Assembly: GCA_963761655.1 (NCBI GenBank)
Contig: CAVXHI010000011.1
Location: 310,001 to 374,000, forward strand
DNA from: RYN-122 sp963761655
GTDB lineage: Bacteria > Actinomycetota > Actinomycetes > Mycobacteriales > SCTD01
Reading direction: 5' to 3'
Length of the DNA stretch: 64,000 nucleotides
Below, piece by piece: positions 49,206 to 57,441 of this stretch. The notes under the pieces are model-generated. The model was not told where the DNA came from. It worked only from the letters and a program-made list of their open reading frames with translations, and did no database searches. Position 1 is the first letter of the stretch; every line of letters begins with the position of its first letter. A program made the translations under genes and the position numbers.

Positions 49206-49931
49206 CGCCGGTGCTCGCCCCGCAGCGGCGACGCCAGCGCCTCGGCCTGCAGGGACGTCAGGCGGGCGATCCCGCCGAGCGCGAGGTCGAGGAGCGCGTC
49301 GAGCTCGGCTGCGGCTGAACGGGGCGCCCTCGGCGGTGCCCTGCACCTCGATGAGGTCACCACCGGCCGTCGCGACGACGTTCATGTCGGTGCCCGCGCT
49401 CACGTCCTCCGGGTAGTCGAGGTCGAGGACCGGCACGCCGTCGACGACGCCGACGCTCACCGCGGCGATCGTGCGGACCATGGCCTGCGGCTTGCCGAGC
49501 CGGGCGCACGCGTCGGCCAGGGCGACCCACGCGCCGGTGATCGCCGCGGTGCGGGTGCCGCCGTCGGCCTGGAGGACGTCGCAGTCGACCGAGATGCTGT
49601 TCTCGCCGAGCAGCGACAGGTCGACAGCGGCCCGCAGGGAGCGGCCGACCAGTCGGCTGATCTCGTGGGTGCGGCCGCCGACCTTGCCCTTGACGCTCTC
49701 GCGGTCGCTGCGCGTGTGCGTGGCGCGGGGGAGCATCGCGTACTCGGCGGTGACCCAGCCCAGGCCGGAGCCCTTGCGCCAGCGCGGCACGCCCTCGGTG
49801 GCGCTGGCGGCGACGAGCACGCGGGTGCGGCCGAACTCCACCAGGCACGAGCCCTCGGCGTGGTCGAGCCAGCCGCGGGTGATCGTGATCGGGCGGAGGT
49901 CGTCGGCGGAGCGGCCGTCGTGTCGGGACAT
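49202..49931 (-). pseudogene. rph: Ribonuclease PH, C-terminus displaced by a +1 frameshift
   Basis: 3'-5' phosphorolytic exoribonuclease for tRNA ends. The N-terminal 213 residues are normal (GSCLVEFGRTRVLVAAS, LQADGGTRTAAITGA, GTAEGAPFS). An extra T at about 49310 (plus strand) shifts the frame; removing it continues as RAELDALLDLALGGIARLT and stops at 49202, a typical length of about 242 aa. As read, the frame would run on into rdgB as an artificial fusion. TAGGCT lies 7 nt before the ATG. Sequence error or new mutation. Confidence 0.88.
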
Positions 49932-49938
49932 GGTGCCG

Positions 49939-49944
49939 AGCCTA
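49939..49944 (-). promoter_or_regulatory. -10 box before rph
   Basis: TAGGCT on the minus strand lies 7 nt before the rph ATG at 49931, in the 19-bp gap after the phosphodiesterase gene. It suggests that rph-rdgB-methyltransferase has its own leaderless promoter. Confidence 0.4.
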
Positions 49945-49950
49945 GGAGGC

Positions 49951-50697
49951 TCAGACCTCGTACACCCCGTCGCAGACCACGACCTCGACCGGCCCGTCCC
50001 ACGTCTCGCGCGCCTCGGCGACCATCGCCTCGGGGTCGGCGAACGGCATGAGGTGCGTCAGCAGCAGGCGTCCGACGCCGGCGCGGGTCGCGTGGTCGCC
50101 CGCCTCCCGGCCGGTCAGGTGGATGCCTGGCGGCGGGGTCGGCTCGGACAGCCAGGACGCCTCGCACAGGAACACGTCGCTCCCCCGCGCCAGGTCGACG
50201 ACGTCGTCGCTGACGGCGGTGTCCGCGCTGTACGTCAGGGTCCGGCCGCCGGCTTCCAGGCGCAGCGCGTGGGCCTCGATCGGGTGGTGCGTGACCGCGG
50301 TGCGCACCGTGAAGGGCCCGAGCTCGTGCACGCCGGCGCCGACCTCGCGGAAGTCGTAGACGTCGAGCAGCCCGTCGACGGGAGGCTCCTCGTAGGCGGC
50401 GCAGATGCGCTCCTGGGTGCCCGCCGGACCGTAGACGGGCAGCCGCGGCGGGACCCCCGACGGGTGGTAGCGGCGGGCGTAGGAGTAGGCGACGAGGTCG
50501 ATGCAGTGGTCGGCGTGCAGGTGGCTGATGTAGACGGCGTCGAGGTCCAGCAGGTCGACGTGCCGCTGCAGCGGGCCGAGGGAGCCCGAGCCCAGGTCGA
50601 GCACGAGCCGGTACCCGTCGTGCTCGACGAGGTACCCCGAGCAGGGCGACGACGGCCCCGGGAACGTGCCGGAGCAGCCGAGGACGGTGAGCCGCAT
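49951..50697 (-). CDS. MBL-fold phosphodiesterase (Rv1339-like)
   Basis: Metallo-beta-lactamase-fold hydrolase of 248 aa. The metal motif H-x-H-x-D-H is seen at residues 59-64 (SHLHADHCID), with SADTAVSDD and LLTHLMPFADP later. The mycobacterial orthologue in the same gene order has been described as an atypical cyclic-AMP phosphodiesterase (established for that family member, inferred here). ATG shares one base with the murI stop (TGATG). Confidence 0.88.
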   Translation of the reverse strand: MRLTVLGCSGTFPGPSSPCSGYLVEHDGYRLVLDLGSGSLGPLQRHVDLLDLDAVYISHLHADHCIDLVAYSYARRYHPSGVPPRLPVYGPAGTQERICAAYEEPPVDGLLDVYDFREVGAGVHELGPFTVRTAVTHHPIEAHALRLEAGGRTLTYSADTAVSDDVVDLARGSDVFLCEASWLSEPTPPPGIHLTGREAGDHATRAGVGRLLLTHLMPFADPEAMVAEARETWDGPVEVVVCDGVYEV

Positions 50698-51479
50698 CAG
50701 ACGCCCACGGGCAGGACGGGCCCGAGGAAGCGCCGGGCGAGCCGGGCGAACGGGTCGGGGTCGCCGGTCGCCTCGAACCGGTGGGCCGGCGGCTCGTCGT
50801 CCTGGCGGAACAGGTCGCCGCGCGACAGCACGCCGTAGACGTCCTTCGCCGTCTCCTCCGCACTGCTGACCAGCGTCACCCCGTCGCCCACCACGAGGGC
50901 GAGCATGCCCGTCAGCAGGGGGTAGTGGGTGCACCCGAGGACGAGGACGTCGACGTCGGCGGCGAGCACCGGCTCGAGGTAGTGGGTCGCGAGCTGCAGG
51001 AGCTGACGGCCGCTGGTGGTGCCGCGCTCCACGAAGTCGACGAACGCCGGGCAGGCCGCGCTGGTGACGGTGACGTGCGGGGCGGCCGCGAAGGCGTCGT
51101 CGTAGGCGCCGCTGCCGATGGTGCCGATCGTGCCGATGACGCCGACGCGTCCGGTGCGGGTCGCGGCGACGGCGCGGCGGACGGCCGGCTGCACGACCTC
51201 CACGACCGGGACGTCGTACCGCTCGCGGGCGTCCCGCAGGCACGCGGCGCTCGCGGTGTTGCAGGCGATGACGAGCATCTTCACGCCCTCGTCGACCAGC
51301 CGGTCGCAGACCGCCAGGGCGTGCCGGCGCACCTCGGCGATCGGGAGCGGGCCGTACGGGCCGTGGGCGGTGTCGCCGACGTAGAGGAGCTGCTCGGACG
51401 GCAGCTGGTCGAGCAGCGCCCGGGCGACGGTCAGCCCGCCGACGCCGGAGTCGAAGACCCCGATGGGCGCGTCAGACAC
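50697..51479 (-). CDS. murI: Glutamate racemase
   Basis: Makes D-glutamate for peptidoglycan. The 260-aa protein has FDSGVGGLTV, the two catalytic cysteines Cys73 (ACNTA) and Cys183 (GCTHYPLL), and GVIGTIGTIGSGAY. A GTG start lies 18 bp after the cysM stop. In mycobacteria a rhomboid-protease gene lies between cysM and murI; it is absent here. Confidence 0.95.
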   Translation of the reverse strand: MSDAPIGVFDSGVGGLTVARALLDQLPSEQLLYVGDTAHGPYGPLPIAEVRRHALAVCDRLVDEGVKMLVIACNTASAACLRDARERYDVPVVEVVQPAVRRAVAATRTGRVGVIGTIGTIGSGAYDDAFAAAPHVTVTSAACPAFVDFVERGTTSGRQLLQLATHYLEPVLAADVDVLVLGCTHYPLLTGMLALVVGDGVTLVSSAEETAKDVYGVLSRGDLFRQDDEPPAHRFEATGDPDPFARLARRFLGPVLPVGV

Positions 51480-51497
51480 CCGTGCAACATACGGGCA

Positions 51498-52445
51498 CTA
51501 GGCCCAGAGCTGGCCCTCGAGCGCGGACTCCGCCTCCTCCAGCGTCCCGGCGTAGGCGCCGGTGGAGAGGTACTTCCAGCCGCCGTCGCAGACGACGAAG
51601 GCGATGTCGGCCCGCTCCCCGGCCTTGACGGCCTTCATGGCCTCCCCGATCGCGGCGTGCAGGATCGCCCCCGTGGAGATGCCGGCGAAGATGCCCTCCT
51701 CCTCGACCAGCTGCCGGGTGCGCCGCAGCGCCTCCCGCGGCCCGACGGAGAAGCGGCTGGAGAGCACGCTGCCGTCGTAGAGCTCCGGGATGAAGCCCTC
51801 GTCGATGTTGCGCAGCCCGTAGACGAGCTCGCCGTAGCGCGGCTCCGCAGCGACGATCCGCACCCCGGGGACCTTCTCGCGGAGGTACCGGCCGGTGCCC
51901 ATGAGCGTGCCGGTGGTGCCGAGGCCGGCCACGAAGTGCGTGATGGTCGGGAGGTCCTCGAGGATCTCCGGCCCGGTGGAGTCGTAGTGCGCCTGGGCGT
52001 TCGCGGGGTTGCCGTACTGGTAGAGCATGACCCAGTCGGGGTTCTCCGCGGACAGCTGCTTCGCCACCGCGACGGCCTGGTTCGAGCCGCCCGCGGCCGG
52101 CGAGGTCACGATCTCCGCGCCGTACATCGTGAGCAGCTGGCGGCGCTCCACCGAGGTGTTCTCCGGCATCACGCAGATCAGCCGGTAGCCCCGCAAGCGG
52201 CAGGCCATGGCCAGGCTGATGCCGGTGTTGCCCGACGTCGGCTCGAGCACCGTGACGCCGGGCCTCAGCAGACCCTCCGCCTCGGCCTTCGCGACCATGG
52301 CGAGGGCGGCGCGGTCCTTGACCGAGCCGGTGGGGTTCGCGCTCTCGAGCTTCGCCCAGAGGCGGACCTCCGGGGACGGGGACAGCCGCGGGAGCCCGAC
52401 GAGCGGGGTCCGCCCGACGGAGTCCAGCAGGCTGTCGAACCGCAC
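51498..52445 (-). CDS. cysM: CysO-dependent cysteine synthase
   Basis: PLP enzyme of 315 aa. PLP lysine is Lys43 (NPTGSVKDRAA), with TSGNTGISLA and GLGTTGTLMGTGRY. Sitting next to cysO and mec, it is most likely the O-phosphoserine/thiocarboxylated-CysO type described in Mycobacterium rather than a sulfide-dependent CysK. GTG 52445 begins 2 bp after the cysO stop. Confidence 0.93.
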   Translation of the reverse strand: MRFDSLLDSVGRTPLVGLPRLSPSPEVRLWAKLESANPTGSVKDRAALAMVAKAEAEGLLRPGVTVLEPTSGNTGISLAMACRLRGYRLICVMPENTSVERRQLLTMYGAEIVTSPAAGGSNQAVAVAKQLSAENPDWVMLYQYGNPANAQAHYDSTGPEILEDLPTITHFVAGLGTTGTLMGTGRYLREKVPGVRIVAAEPRYGELVYGLRNIDEGFIPELYDGSVLSSRFSVGPREALRRTRQLVEEEGIFAGISTGAILHAAIGEAMKAVKAGERADIAFVVCDGGWKYLSTGAYAGTLEEAESALEGQLWA

Positions 52446-52447
52446 GG

Positions 52448-52729
52448 CTAGAAGGACCCGCCGGCGACCGCGGGGAGCACGGTGACCGAGTCGCCGTCGG
52501 CGAGCGTGGTCTCGAGCGCCCCGAGGAAGCGGACGTCCTCGTCGTTGACGTACACGTTCACGAAGCGGTGCAGACCGCCCTGCTCGGTGATGAGGCGGCC
52601 CTTGATGCCGGCGTGGCGGCTATCGAGGTCGTCGATGAGGTCGGCGAGCGTGTCGCCCTTGCCCTCGACCGCCTTCTGACCGTCGGTGTACGTGCGCAGG
52701 ATCGTCGGGATCCGGACCTCGATGGCCAT
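52448..52729 (-). CDS. cysO: Sulfur-carrier protein CysO with C-terminal GGSF
   Basis: ThiS/MoaD-fold carrier of 93 aa that donates thiocarboxylate sulfur for cysteine synthesis. Family core: IEVRIPTILRTYTDGQKAVE, LHRFVNVYVNDEDVRF and DGDSVTVLPAVAGG. Unlike the mycobacterial protein, which ends at Gly-Gly, this one has two more residues, Ser-Phe. It would need trimming, presumably by the neighbouring Mec protease, before activation. ATG 52729 gives the usual N-terminus; an upstream start at 52744 is unlikely. Confidence 0.92.
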   Translation of the reverse strand: MAIEVRIPTILRTYTDGQKAVEGKGDTLADLIDDLDSRHAGIKGRLITEQGGLHRFVNVYVNDEDVRFLGALETTLADGDSVTVLPAVAGGSF

Positions 52730-52800
52730 GCGGGAGGGCTCCAAGCGGTAGCGGGACAGTCGACAGGTCCAACAGCGGGCGCTGCGGGGGTTGTTCCGAG

Positions 52801-53196
52801 CTAGACCAGTGTGAGCGGTTCCTCGGTGACGACGCCGTCGACGATGCGGAACGAGCGCATCTCGTCCTCGTCGGCACGGGTGGACACGAGCAGGTAGTGC
52901 GCGTCCGGCTCGCTGGCCAGCCCGATGTCGGTGCGCGACGGGTGGGCCTCGGTGGCGGTGTGCGAGTGGTAGATGACGAACGGCACCTCGTCGGCGTCGT
53001 CCATGCTCCGCCAGACCCGCAGCTGCTCCTGGGCGTCGAAGCGGTAGAAGGTCGGGGAGCGCTCGGCGTTCTCCATGACGATCACGCGGGTGGCCCGACC
53101 GTCCTTGCCGGCGACGACGCCGCAGGCCTCGTCGGGGTGGTCGCGACGGGCGTGGGCGACGATCTCGTCCAGCATCTGGCGGGGCAGCTCCAGCAC
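52801..53196 (-). CDS. mec: JAMM metalloprotease Mec
   Basis: Zinc peptidase of 131 aa that releases cysteine from the CysO-Cys adduct. The JAMM motif is complete: Glu23 (EACG), His77 and His79 (HSHT) and Asp90 (PSRTD). The GTG at 53196 lies 7 nt after TAGGGT, which doubles as the stop codon of the preceding DUF2017 gene. cysO follows after 71 bp. Confidence 0.93.
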   Translation of the reverse strand: MLELPRQMLDEIVAHARRDHPDEACGVVAGKDGRATRVIVMENAERSPTFYRFDAQEQLRVWRSMDDADEVPFVIYHSHTATEAHPSRTDIGLASEPDAHYLLVSTRADEDEMRSFRIVDGVVTEEPLTLV

Positions 53197-53203
53197 GGGA
53201 CGA

Positions 53204-53209
53204 ACCCTA
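53204..53209 (-). promoter_or_regulatory. -10 box of mec overlapping the DUF2017 stop codon
   Basis: On the minus strand TAGGGT begins with the TAG stop of the DUF2017 gene and lies 7 nt before GTG 53196. This suggests an internal leaderless promoter for mec-cysO-cysM. Confidence 0.4.
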
Positions 53210-53749
53210 CCGACGCGGGCTCAGGCAGGAGATCAGCGACTCCTGCAGCCACCCGAGCCAGGAGTAGACCTCGAGCGCCTGGGAGCGCGGGTCGTCGTCC
53301 GTCAGGTCGCTCACGTCGAGGTCGTCGGACACCTCCAGGCGGGTCCCGAGCACGAGCCGGAGGTCGTTGAGGCACCCCAGCCAGGCGTCGCACTGGTCGC
53401 GGTCGAGCAGCAGGCGGCCGCCCTCGGACGGCAGCGTCGCGAGCACGGTCCCGGCGTTCGCCCGCTTGCCGGCCCGCAGGTCGCTGTCGGTGTAGCGGCG
53501 GAACTCCCGGCTCGCGTCCGGGTCGTCGCCGTACGCGTCCGGCAGGAGCCGGCGCAGCGCAGGGTCGTCAGGGGCCTCGACGTCGCCGGACGGCATCCCG
53601 ACCATGGCGGCGAGCGGGTCCTGCTCCTCGTCGCCGTCCTCCTCCGCGAGCAGCGCCAGCAGGTCGGCGGCGCACTGCGCCAGCACGTGCGCCTCCACCG
53701 GCGCGAGGTCGCTCGACACCCGTCCGCCGCGGGCCTTGGAGAAGCGCAC
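53207..53749 (-). CDS. DUF2017 protein
   Basis: Acidic 180-aa protein of unknown function, almost always found next to clpS in actinobacteria. Conserved segments include EFRRYTDSDLRAGKRANAG and LEVYSWLGWLQESLI. It starts 1 bp after the clpS stop, so the pair is translationally linked; a role tied to ClpS-dependent proteolysis is possible but unproven. Confidence 0.88.
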   Translation of the reverse strand: MRFSKARGGRVSSDLAPVEAHVLAQCAADLLALLAEEDGDEEQDPLAAMVGMPSGDVEAPDDPALRRLLPDAYGDDPDASREFRRYTDSDLRAGKRANAGTVLATLPSEGGRLLLDRDQCDAWLGCLNDLRLVLGTRLEVSDDLDVSDLTDDDPRSQALEVYSWLGWLQESLISCLSPRR

Positions 53750-53750
53750 G

Positions 53751-54035
53751 TCAGTCCTGCTGCACCGTGGCCCACAGGCCCTTGCCGTGGCACCGCGCGA
53801 CGTCGTGCTCCATCTGCTCGCGCGTGCCGCTGCTGACCACGGCGCGACCCTCCTCGTGGACCTGCAGCATGAGCTTGCGGGCCTCCTTGCGGGAGTGCCC
53901 GAACAGCTCCTGGAACACCAGCTCGACGTAGCTCATGAGGTTGACCGGGTCGTTCCAGACGATCGTCACCCACGGCCGCTCGACCTCGGACGCCTCGTCG
54001 ACCTCGGGCCGGTCCAGCTGGGCCGGAGCGGTCAC
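53751..54035 (-). CDS. clpS: ClpS adaptor
   Basis: Delivers N-degron proteins to ClpAP/ClpCP. The 94-aa protein has VTIVWNDPVNLMSYVELVFQ and the substrate-pocket HSRKEARKLMLQVHEEGRA, in line with the family. GTG overlaps the stop of the AMP-forming ligase by 4 bp. Confidence 0.94.
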   Translation of the reverse strand: MTAPAQLDRPEVDEASEVERPWVTIVWNDPVNLMSYVELVFQELFGHSRKEARKLMLQVHEEGRAVVSSGTREQMEHDVARCHGKGLWATVQQD

Positions 54036-55555
54036 GGGGACAGCTCGCGCTTGACGACCTTGCCGGTGGCGTTGCGGGGCAGCTCGTCGACGAACCGGAC
54101 CTCGCGCGGCACCGAGAACCGGGCCAGCCGCTCCCCCGCGTGCGCCTTGAGGGCCTCCTCCGTGAGCTCCCTGCGGGTCACGACGTGCGCCACGAGCCGC
54201 GCGCCGTACTGCTCGTCGGGGACGCCGACCACCGCCGCCTCGACGACGTCGGGGTGGCTGGCCAGGGCGTTCTCGACGGCGCCGGTGAAGACGTTCTCCC
54301 CGCCGACGACCACCATGTCGTCGTCGCGGCCCTGCACGGTCAGCCGCCGGTCGGCGTCCAGGGTGCCGAGGTCGCCAGTGGCGACGAGCGCTCCGAGGCG
54401 GTCCTTGTCGGAGCCGTCGGTGTAGCCGGCGAACGCCAGGCCGCTGCCGACGAAGACCCGACCGGTCTCGCCCGGGGCGACGTCGCGGCCCTGCTCGTCG
54501 ACCACGCGCAGGGTGACGCCGTGCGGGGCCTTGCCGGCGGTCCCGGGGTCCCCGCGGAGGTCGTCCGGGGTGGCGACGGCGGCGTAGGCGACCTCGGTCG
54601 AGCCGTAGAGGCTGTGCAGCACCGGGCCGAACCGCTCCTCCACCCGGGCCGGGAGCCGCTCGGGCAGGGCGCTGCCGCTGGAGGCGATGAGGCGCAGGCT
54701 GCTGGTGTCGTGGTCGCCCTCGACCTCGAGCATCCGCTCGAGCATGACGGGCACGACGACGAGCGCGTCGGCCCGGTGCTGCTCGACGAGGCGCAGGACC
54801 TTCTCGGCGTCGAAGCGGCGGGTCATGACGAGGGTCGAGCCGAGCAGCATCGCCATCGAGACGTGGCCGAGGCCCCAGGCGTGGAAGGCGGGCGCGGCCA
54901 GGACGGTCGTGCCGCCGGCACGCAGGGGCATGCGGTCCAGCATGGACACGGCGTCCCCGATGCCGGCACCGCTGCGGGCCGCGCCGCGGGGGGTGCCGGT
55001 GGTGCCGCTGGTGAGGATGACCTGCCGGCTCGCCCGGGTCGCCCGGCGCGGGGCGGGCGGTCCGGGCTCGACGGCGTACCGGGCGAGGTCGGCCGCGGTC
55101 ACGTCGACGACGCCCGGGACGGCCTCGAACTCCTCGTCGCGCACGAGCGCGACCGCCCCCTGCGCCTCGAGCACCTGCGCGGTCTGCTCGGCGCCCCACC
55201 CGGTGTTCAGGTAGAGCACGTCTGCGCCGCACTTGGCCAGCGCGACGACGCTCTCCACGAAGGCACGGCTGTTGCGCACGAGCAGCCCGACGGCGTCCCC
55301 GGACGCGATGCCCCGCCCGCGCAGGTGCCCGGCGATGCGGTCGCTCCGGGCGTCGACCTCGCGCCAGGTGAGGCTGCCGTCGTCGTCGACGAGGGCGAGA
55401 CGGTCGGGGTGCCGGGCGGCGCCGACGGCGTAGCCCGTGGCGGGCGTGACGCCCCAGCGGGCCGCGGCCACCCCCATCCCGACCAGGCGGTCGGGGCGGA
55501 CGGGCGACAGCAGACCGGCTCGGAGCAGGACCGAGACGGCACCGGGATCGAGCAC
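54032..55555 (-). CDS. AMP-forming acyl-CoA ligase
   Basis: ANL-superfamily ligase of 507 aa, intact unlike the one at 31463. Core motifs: VILTSGTTGTPRGA, FHAWGLGHVSM, SLYGSTEVAYA, ATGDLGTLDADRRL and VVGGENVFTGAVENAL, with the C-terminal Lys in NATGKVVKREL. Probably a fatty-acyl or aryl-CoA ligase; chain specificity cannot be read. GTG 55555, 8 bp after the NYN gene stop. Its presence upstream of clpS is unlike the common pncB-clpS order. Confidence 0.88.
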   Translation of the reverse strand: MLDPGAVSVLLRAGLLSPVRPDRLVGMGVAAARWGVTPATGYAVGAARHPDRLALVDDDGSLTWREVDARSDRIAGHLRGRGIASGDAVGLLVRNSRAFVESVVALAKCGADVLYLNTGWGAEQTAQVLEAQGAVALVRDEEFEAVPGVVDVTAADLARYAVEPGPPAPRRATRASRQVILTSGTTGTPRGAARSGAGIGDAVSMLDRMPLRAGGTTVLAAPAFHAWGLGHVSMAMLLGSTLVMTRRFDAEKVLRLVEQHRADALVVVPVMLERMLEVEGDHDTSSLRLIASSGSALPERLPARVEERFGPVLHSLYGSTEVAYAAVATPDDLRGDPGTAGKAPHGVTLRVVDEQGRDVAPGETGRVFVGSGLAFAGYTDGSDKDRLGALVATGDLGTLDADRRLTVQGRDDDMVVVGGENVFTGAVENALASHPDVVEAAVVGVPDEQYGARLVAHVVTRRELTEEALKAHAGERLARFSVPREVRFVDELPRNATGKVVKRELSP

Positions 55556-55563
55556 GGGCTCCC

Positions 55564-56151
55564 CTAGAGGTAGCGCAGCGGGTCGAAGTCGGCGATCGGG
55601 ATGATGCGGACCCGCGGCAGGACGGCGTTGAAGGCCCGGACCTCGTCCTCCAGGTCGAAGACCTGCAGACCCTGGTCCAGGAGGTCGGTGTACCCGCTGC
55701 TGACGAACTCGCGGAACCCGAGCAGGCCGACCTTCCGGCCGCCGCCCTGCACGAGGGACGTGATCTGCGGGAGGAAGTCGCGGTCGTGGCTGCCGAGCAG
55801 GACGTCGCCGTCCCGGTCGGCCAGGGCCTCCAGCGTCCGCTGGATGGCGATGTCGACGACCTTCTCGTCCGAGGCCCCGGACAGCGGGATCGGCCGGTAG
55901 TCCAGCGCGAGCAGGGCCTGCACGAACGGCAGCGACAGTCCCTTGCTGGCGTTGAGGAAGAACAGGCCCTGGACCGGCTGGCCCCACTCCTGCTCCAGCC
56001 ACGACCGGACCCGGTCCCAGCGCGGGCGCTCGGAGGGCTCGGGGCGGCGTCCGCCGAGGACGTTGTTGCCCAGGGTGGCGTCGAGGTTCTCGCCGTCGAC
56101 CAGCAGGTAGGTGCGGCGCGGCTCGCTCGTCTGCGGCTCCGTCGTCGTCAC
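55564..56151 (-). CDS. NYN-domain (PIN-like) putative RNase
   Basis: Protein of 195 aa with a NYN/LabA-type fold: an Asp-bearing YLLVDGENLDATL motif, DEKVVDIAIQRTLEAL and LLGSHDRDFLPQITSL supply the acidic residues of a PIN-like nuclease centre. It may cut structured RNA (family inference). The GTG at 56151 lies 7 nt after TACGGT, favouring this start over a GTG about 100 bp upstream. Confidence 0.82.
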   Translation of the reverse strand: MTTTEPQTSEPRRTYLLVDGENLDATLGNNVLGGRRPEPSERPRWDRVRSWLEQEWGQPVQGLFFLNASKGLSLPFVQALLALDYRPIPLSGASDEKVVDIAIQRTLEALADRDGDVLLGSHDRDFLPQITSLVQGGGRKVGLLGFREFVSSGYTDLLDQGLQVFDLEDEVRAFNAVLPRVRIIPIADFDPLRYL

Positions 56152-56158
56152 AGGGGCG

Positions 56159-56164
56159 ACCGTA
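56159..56164 (-). promoter_or_regulatory. -10 box before the NYN gene
   Basis: TACGGT on the minus strand ends 7 nt before GTG 56151 with no RBS, the leaderless pattern repeated in this window. Confidence 0.4.
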
Positions 56165-56267
56165 GCCGCCTCGTCCGCGACGCCGGGCTCCGGCTCGACG
56201 GCCGCCGCCACCGGGCGGGAGGCCCGGCGGTGGGCGGCGTCGAGGAGGAGCACGAGCCCAGTGTCGC

Positions 56268-57431
56268 CTAGGCGGCGATCGACTCCGGGACCACGGAGCG
56301 CACGAGCGCCAGCGGGGCCTTGACCGCCCGGCCGGTGAGCCGGCCGAGGAAGCCGTTCGGGAGCGACAGCCGGACGACCTTGGTCCAGGCCGAGGCCAGC
56401 TGGGTCGGCAGCGGGCCGACGGCGTAGGTGAGGCCGTAGCGCTCGAACAGCTCCTGGACCTTGGGCGAGATCTCCTTGTAGCGGTTGCTCGGGAGGTCGG
56501 GGAACAGGTGGTGCTCGATCTGGAAGCTGAGGTTGCCCGTCATGAGGTGCGTGAGCGGGCCGCCGCTGATGTTCGCGGCTCCGAGCATCTGGCGCAGGTA
56601 CCACTCGCCGCGGGTCTCGCCGTCGATGGAGGTCTTCTCGAAGGTCTCGACGCCCTCGGGGAAGTGCCCGCACATGATCACGGAGTGCGTCCAGAGGTTG
56701 CGGACGAGGTTCGCGGTGAGGTTGGCGCCGAGGGTCGTCACGAAGGACGGGCCGGACAGCAGCGGGTGCAGCAGGTAGTCGCGGGTGGCGTGCAGGCGGA
56801 TCTTCGCCAGCACCTCCTGCAGCTCCTTCCGGAAGACGTCCTTGTCCTTGCGGCCCTTGAGGACCTTGCCGATCTCGAGGTCGTACGCCGCGATGCCGTA
56901 CTGGAAGAAGCAGGCGTTGACCAGGTTGTAGAGCGGCTGGCCGAGGAAGAACGGCGACCACTTCTGGTCCTCGTCGACACGCATGATCCCGTAGCCGAGG
57001 TCGTTGTCGCGGCCCAGCACGTTGGTGAACGTGTGGTGGATCTGGTTGTGCGAGTGCTTCCACATGCTCGACGGCGAGGCGTTGTCCCACTCCCACGCGG
57101 TGCTGTGGATGGTCGGGTCGCGCATCCAGTCCCACTGGCCGTGCATGACGTTGTGACCGATCTCCATGTTCTCGAGGATCTTGGAGATCGACAGGCCGAC
57201 CGTCCCGAGGACGAGCGCCGGCGGGAACAGCGACACGAGCAGGACGCCGCGGCTGGCCAGCTCGATCTTGCGCTGCGCGTCGATGACCTTGCGGATGTAC
57301 GCGGCGTCGCGCTCGCCCCGGCTGGCCAGGACCTGCTCGCGGATGGCGTCGAGCTCGCGCCCGATCTGCTCGACGTCCTCGGCCGTGAGGCGCTCGACGG
57401 GGTGGGCGTGCTTCTTCTGGATCGCGGTCAT
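56268..57431 (-). CDS. Membrane fatty-acyl-CoA desaturase (DesA3-like)
   Basis: Integral membrane diiron desaturase of 387 aa. The three histidine boxes are present: HNVMHGQW, HSHNQIHHTF and QIEHHLFP. One clear hydrophobic pair lies around residues 60-85. ATG 57431 follows AGGAG. It is paired with the ferredoxin reductase just upstream, as DesA3 and its reductase are in mycobacteria, so it likely introduces a double bond into stearoyl-type chains (inference). Confidence 0.93.
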   Translation of the reverse strand: MTAIQKKHAHPVERLTAEDVEQIGRELDAIREQVLASRGERDAAYIRKVIDAQRKIELASRGVLLVSLFPPALVLGTVGLSISKILENMEIGHNVMHGQWDWMRDPTIHSTAWEWDNASPSSMWKHSHNQIHHTFTNVLGRDNDLGYGIMRVDEDQKWSPFFLGQPLYNLVNACFFQYGIAAYDLEIGKVLKGRKDKDVFRKELQEVLAKIRLHATRDYLLHPLLSGPSFVTTLGANLTANLVRNLWTHSVIMCGHFPEGVETFEKTSIDGETRGEWYLRQMLGAANISGGPLTHLMTGNLSFQIEHHLFPDLPSNRYKEISPKVQELFERYGLTYAVGPLPTQLASAWTKVVRLSLPNGFLGRLTGRAVKAPLALVRSVVPESIAA

Positions 57432-57441
57432 CGTGGCTCTC

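Noticed and set aside
48627..49931. A natural Rph-RdgB fusion protein
   Set aside because: The joining segment is Arg-rich frameshifted sequence. Removing one base gives normal rph and rdgB with a GTGA overlap.
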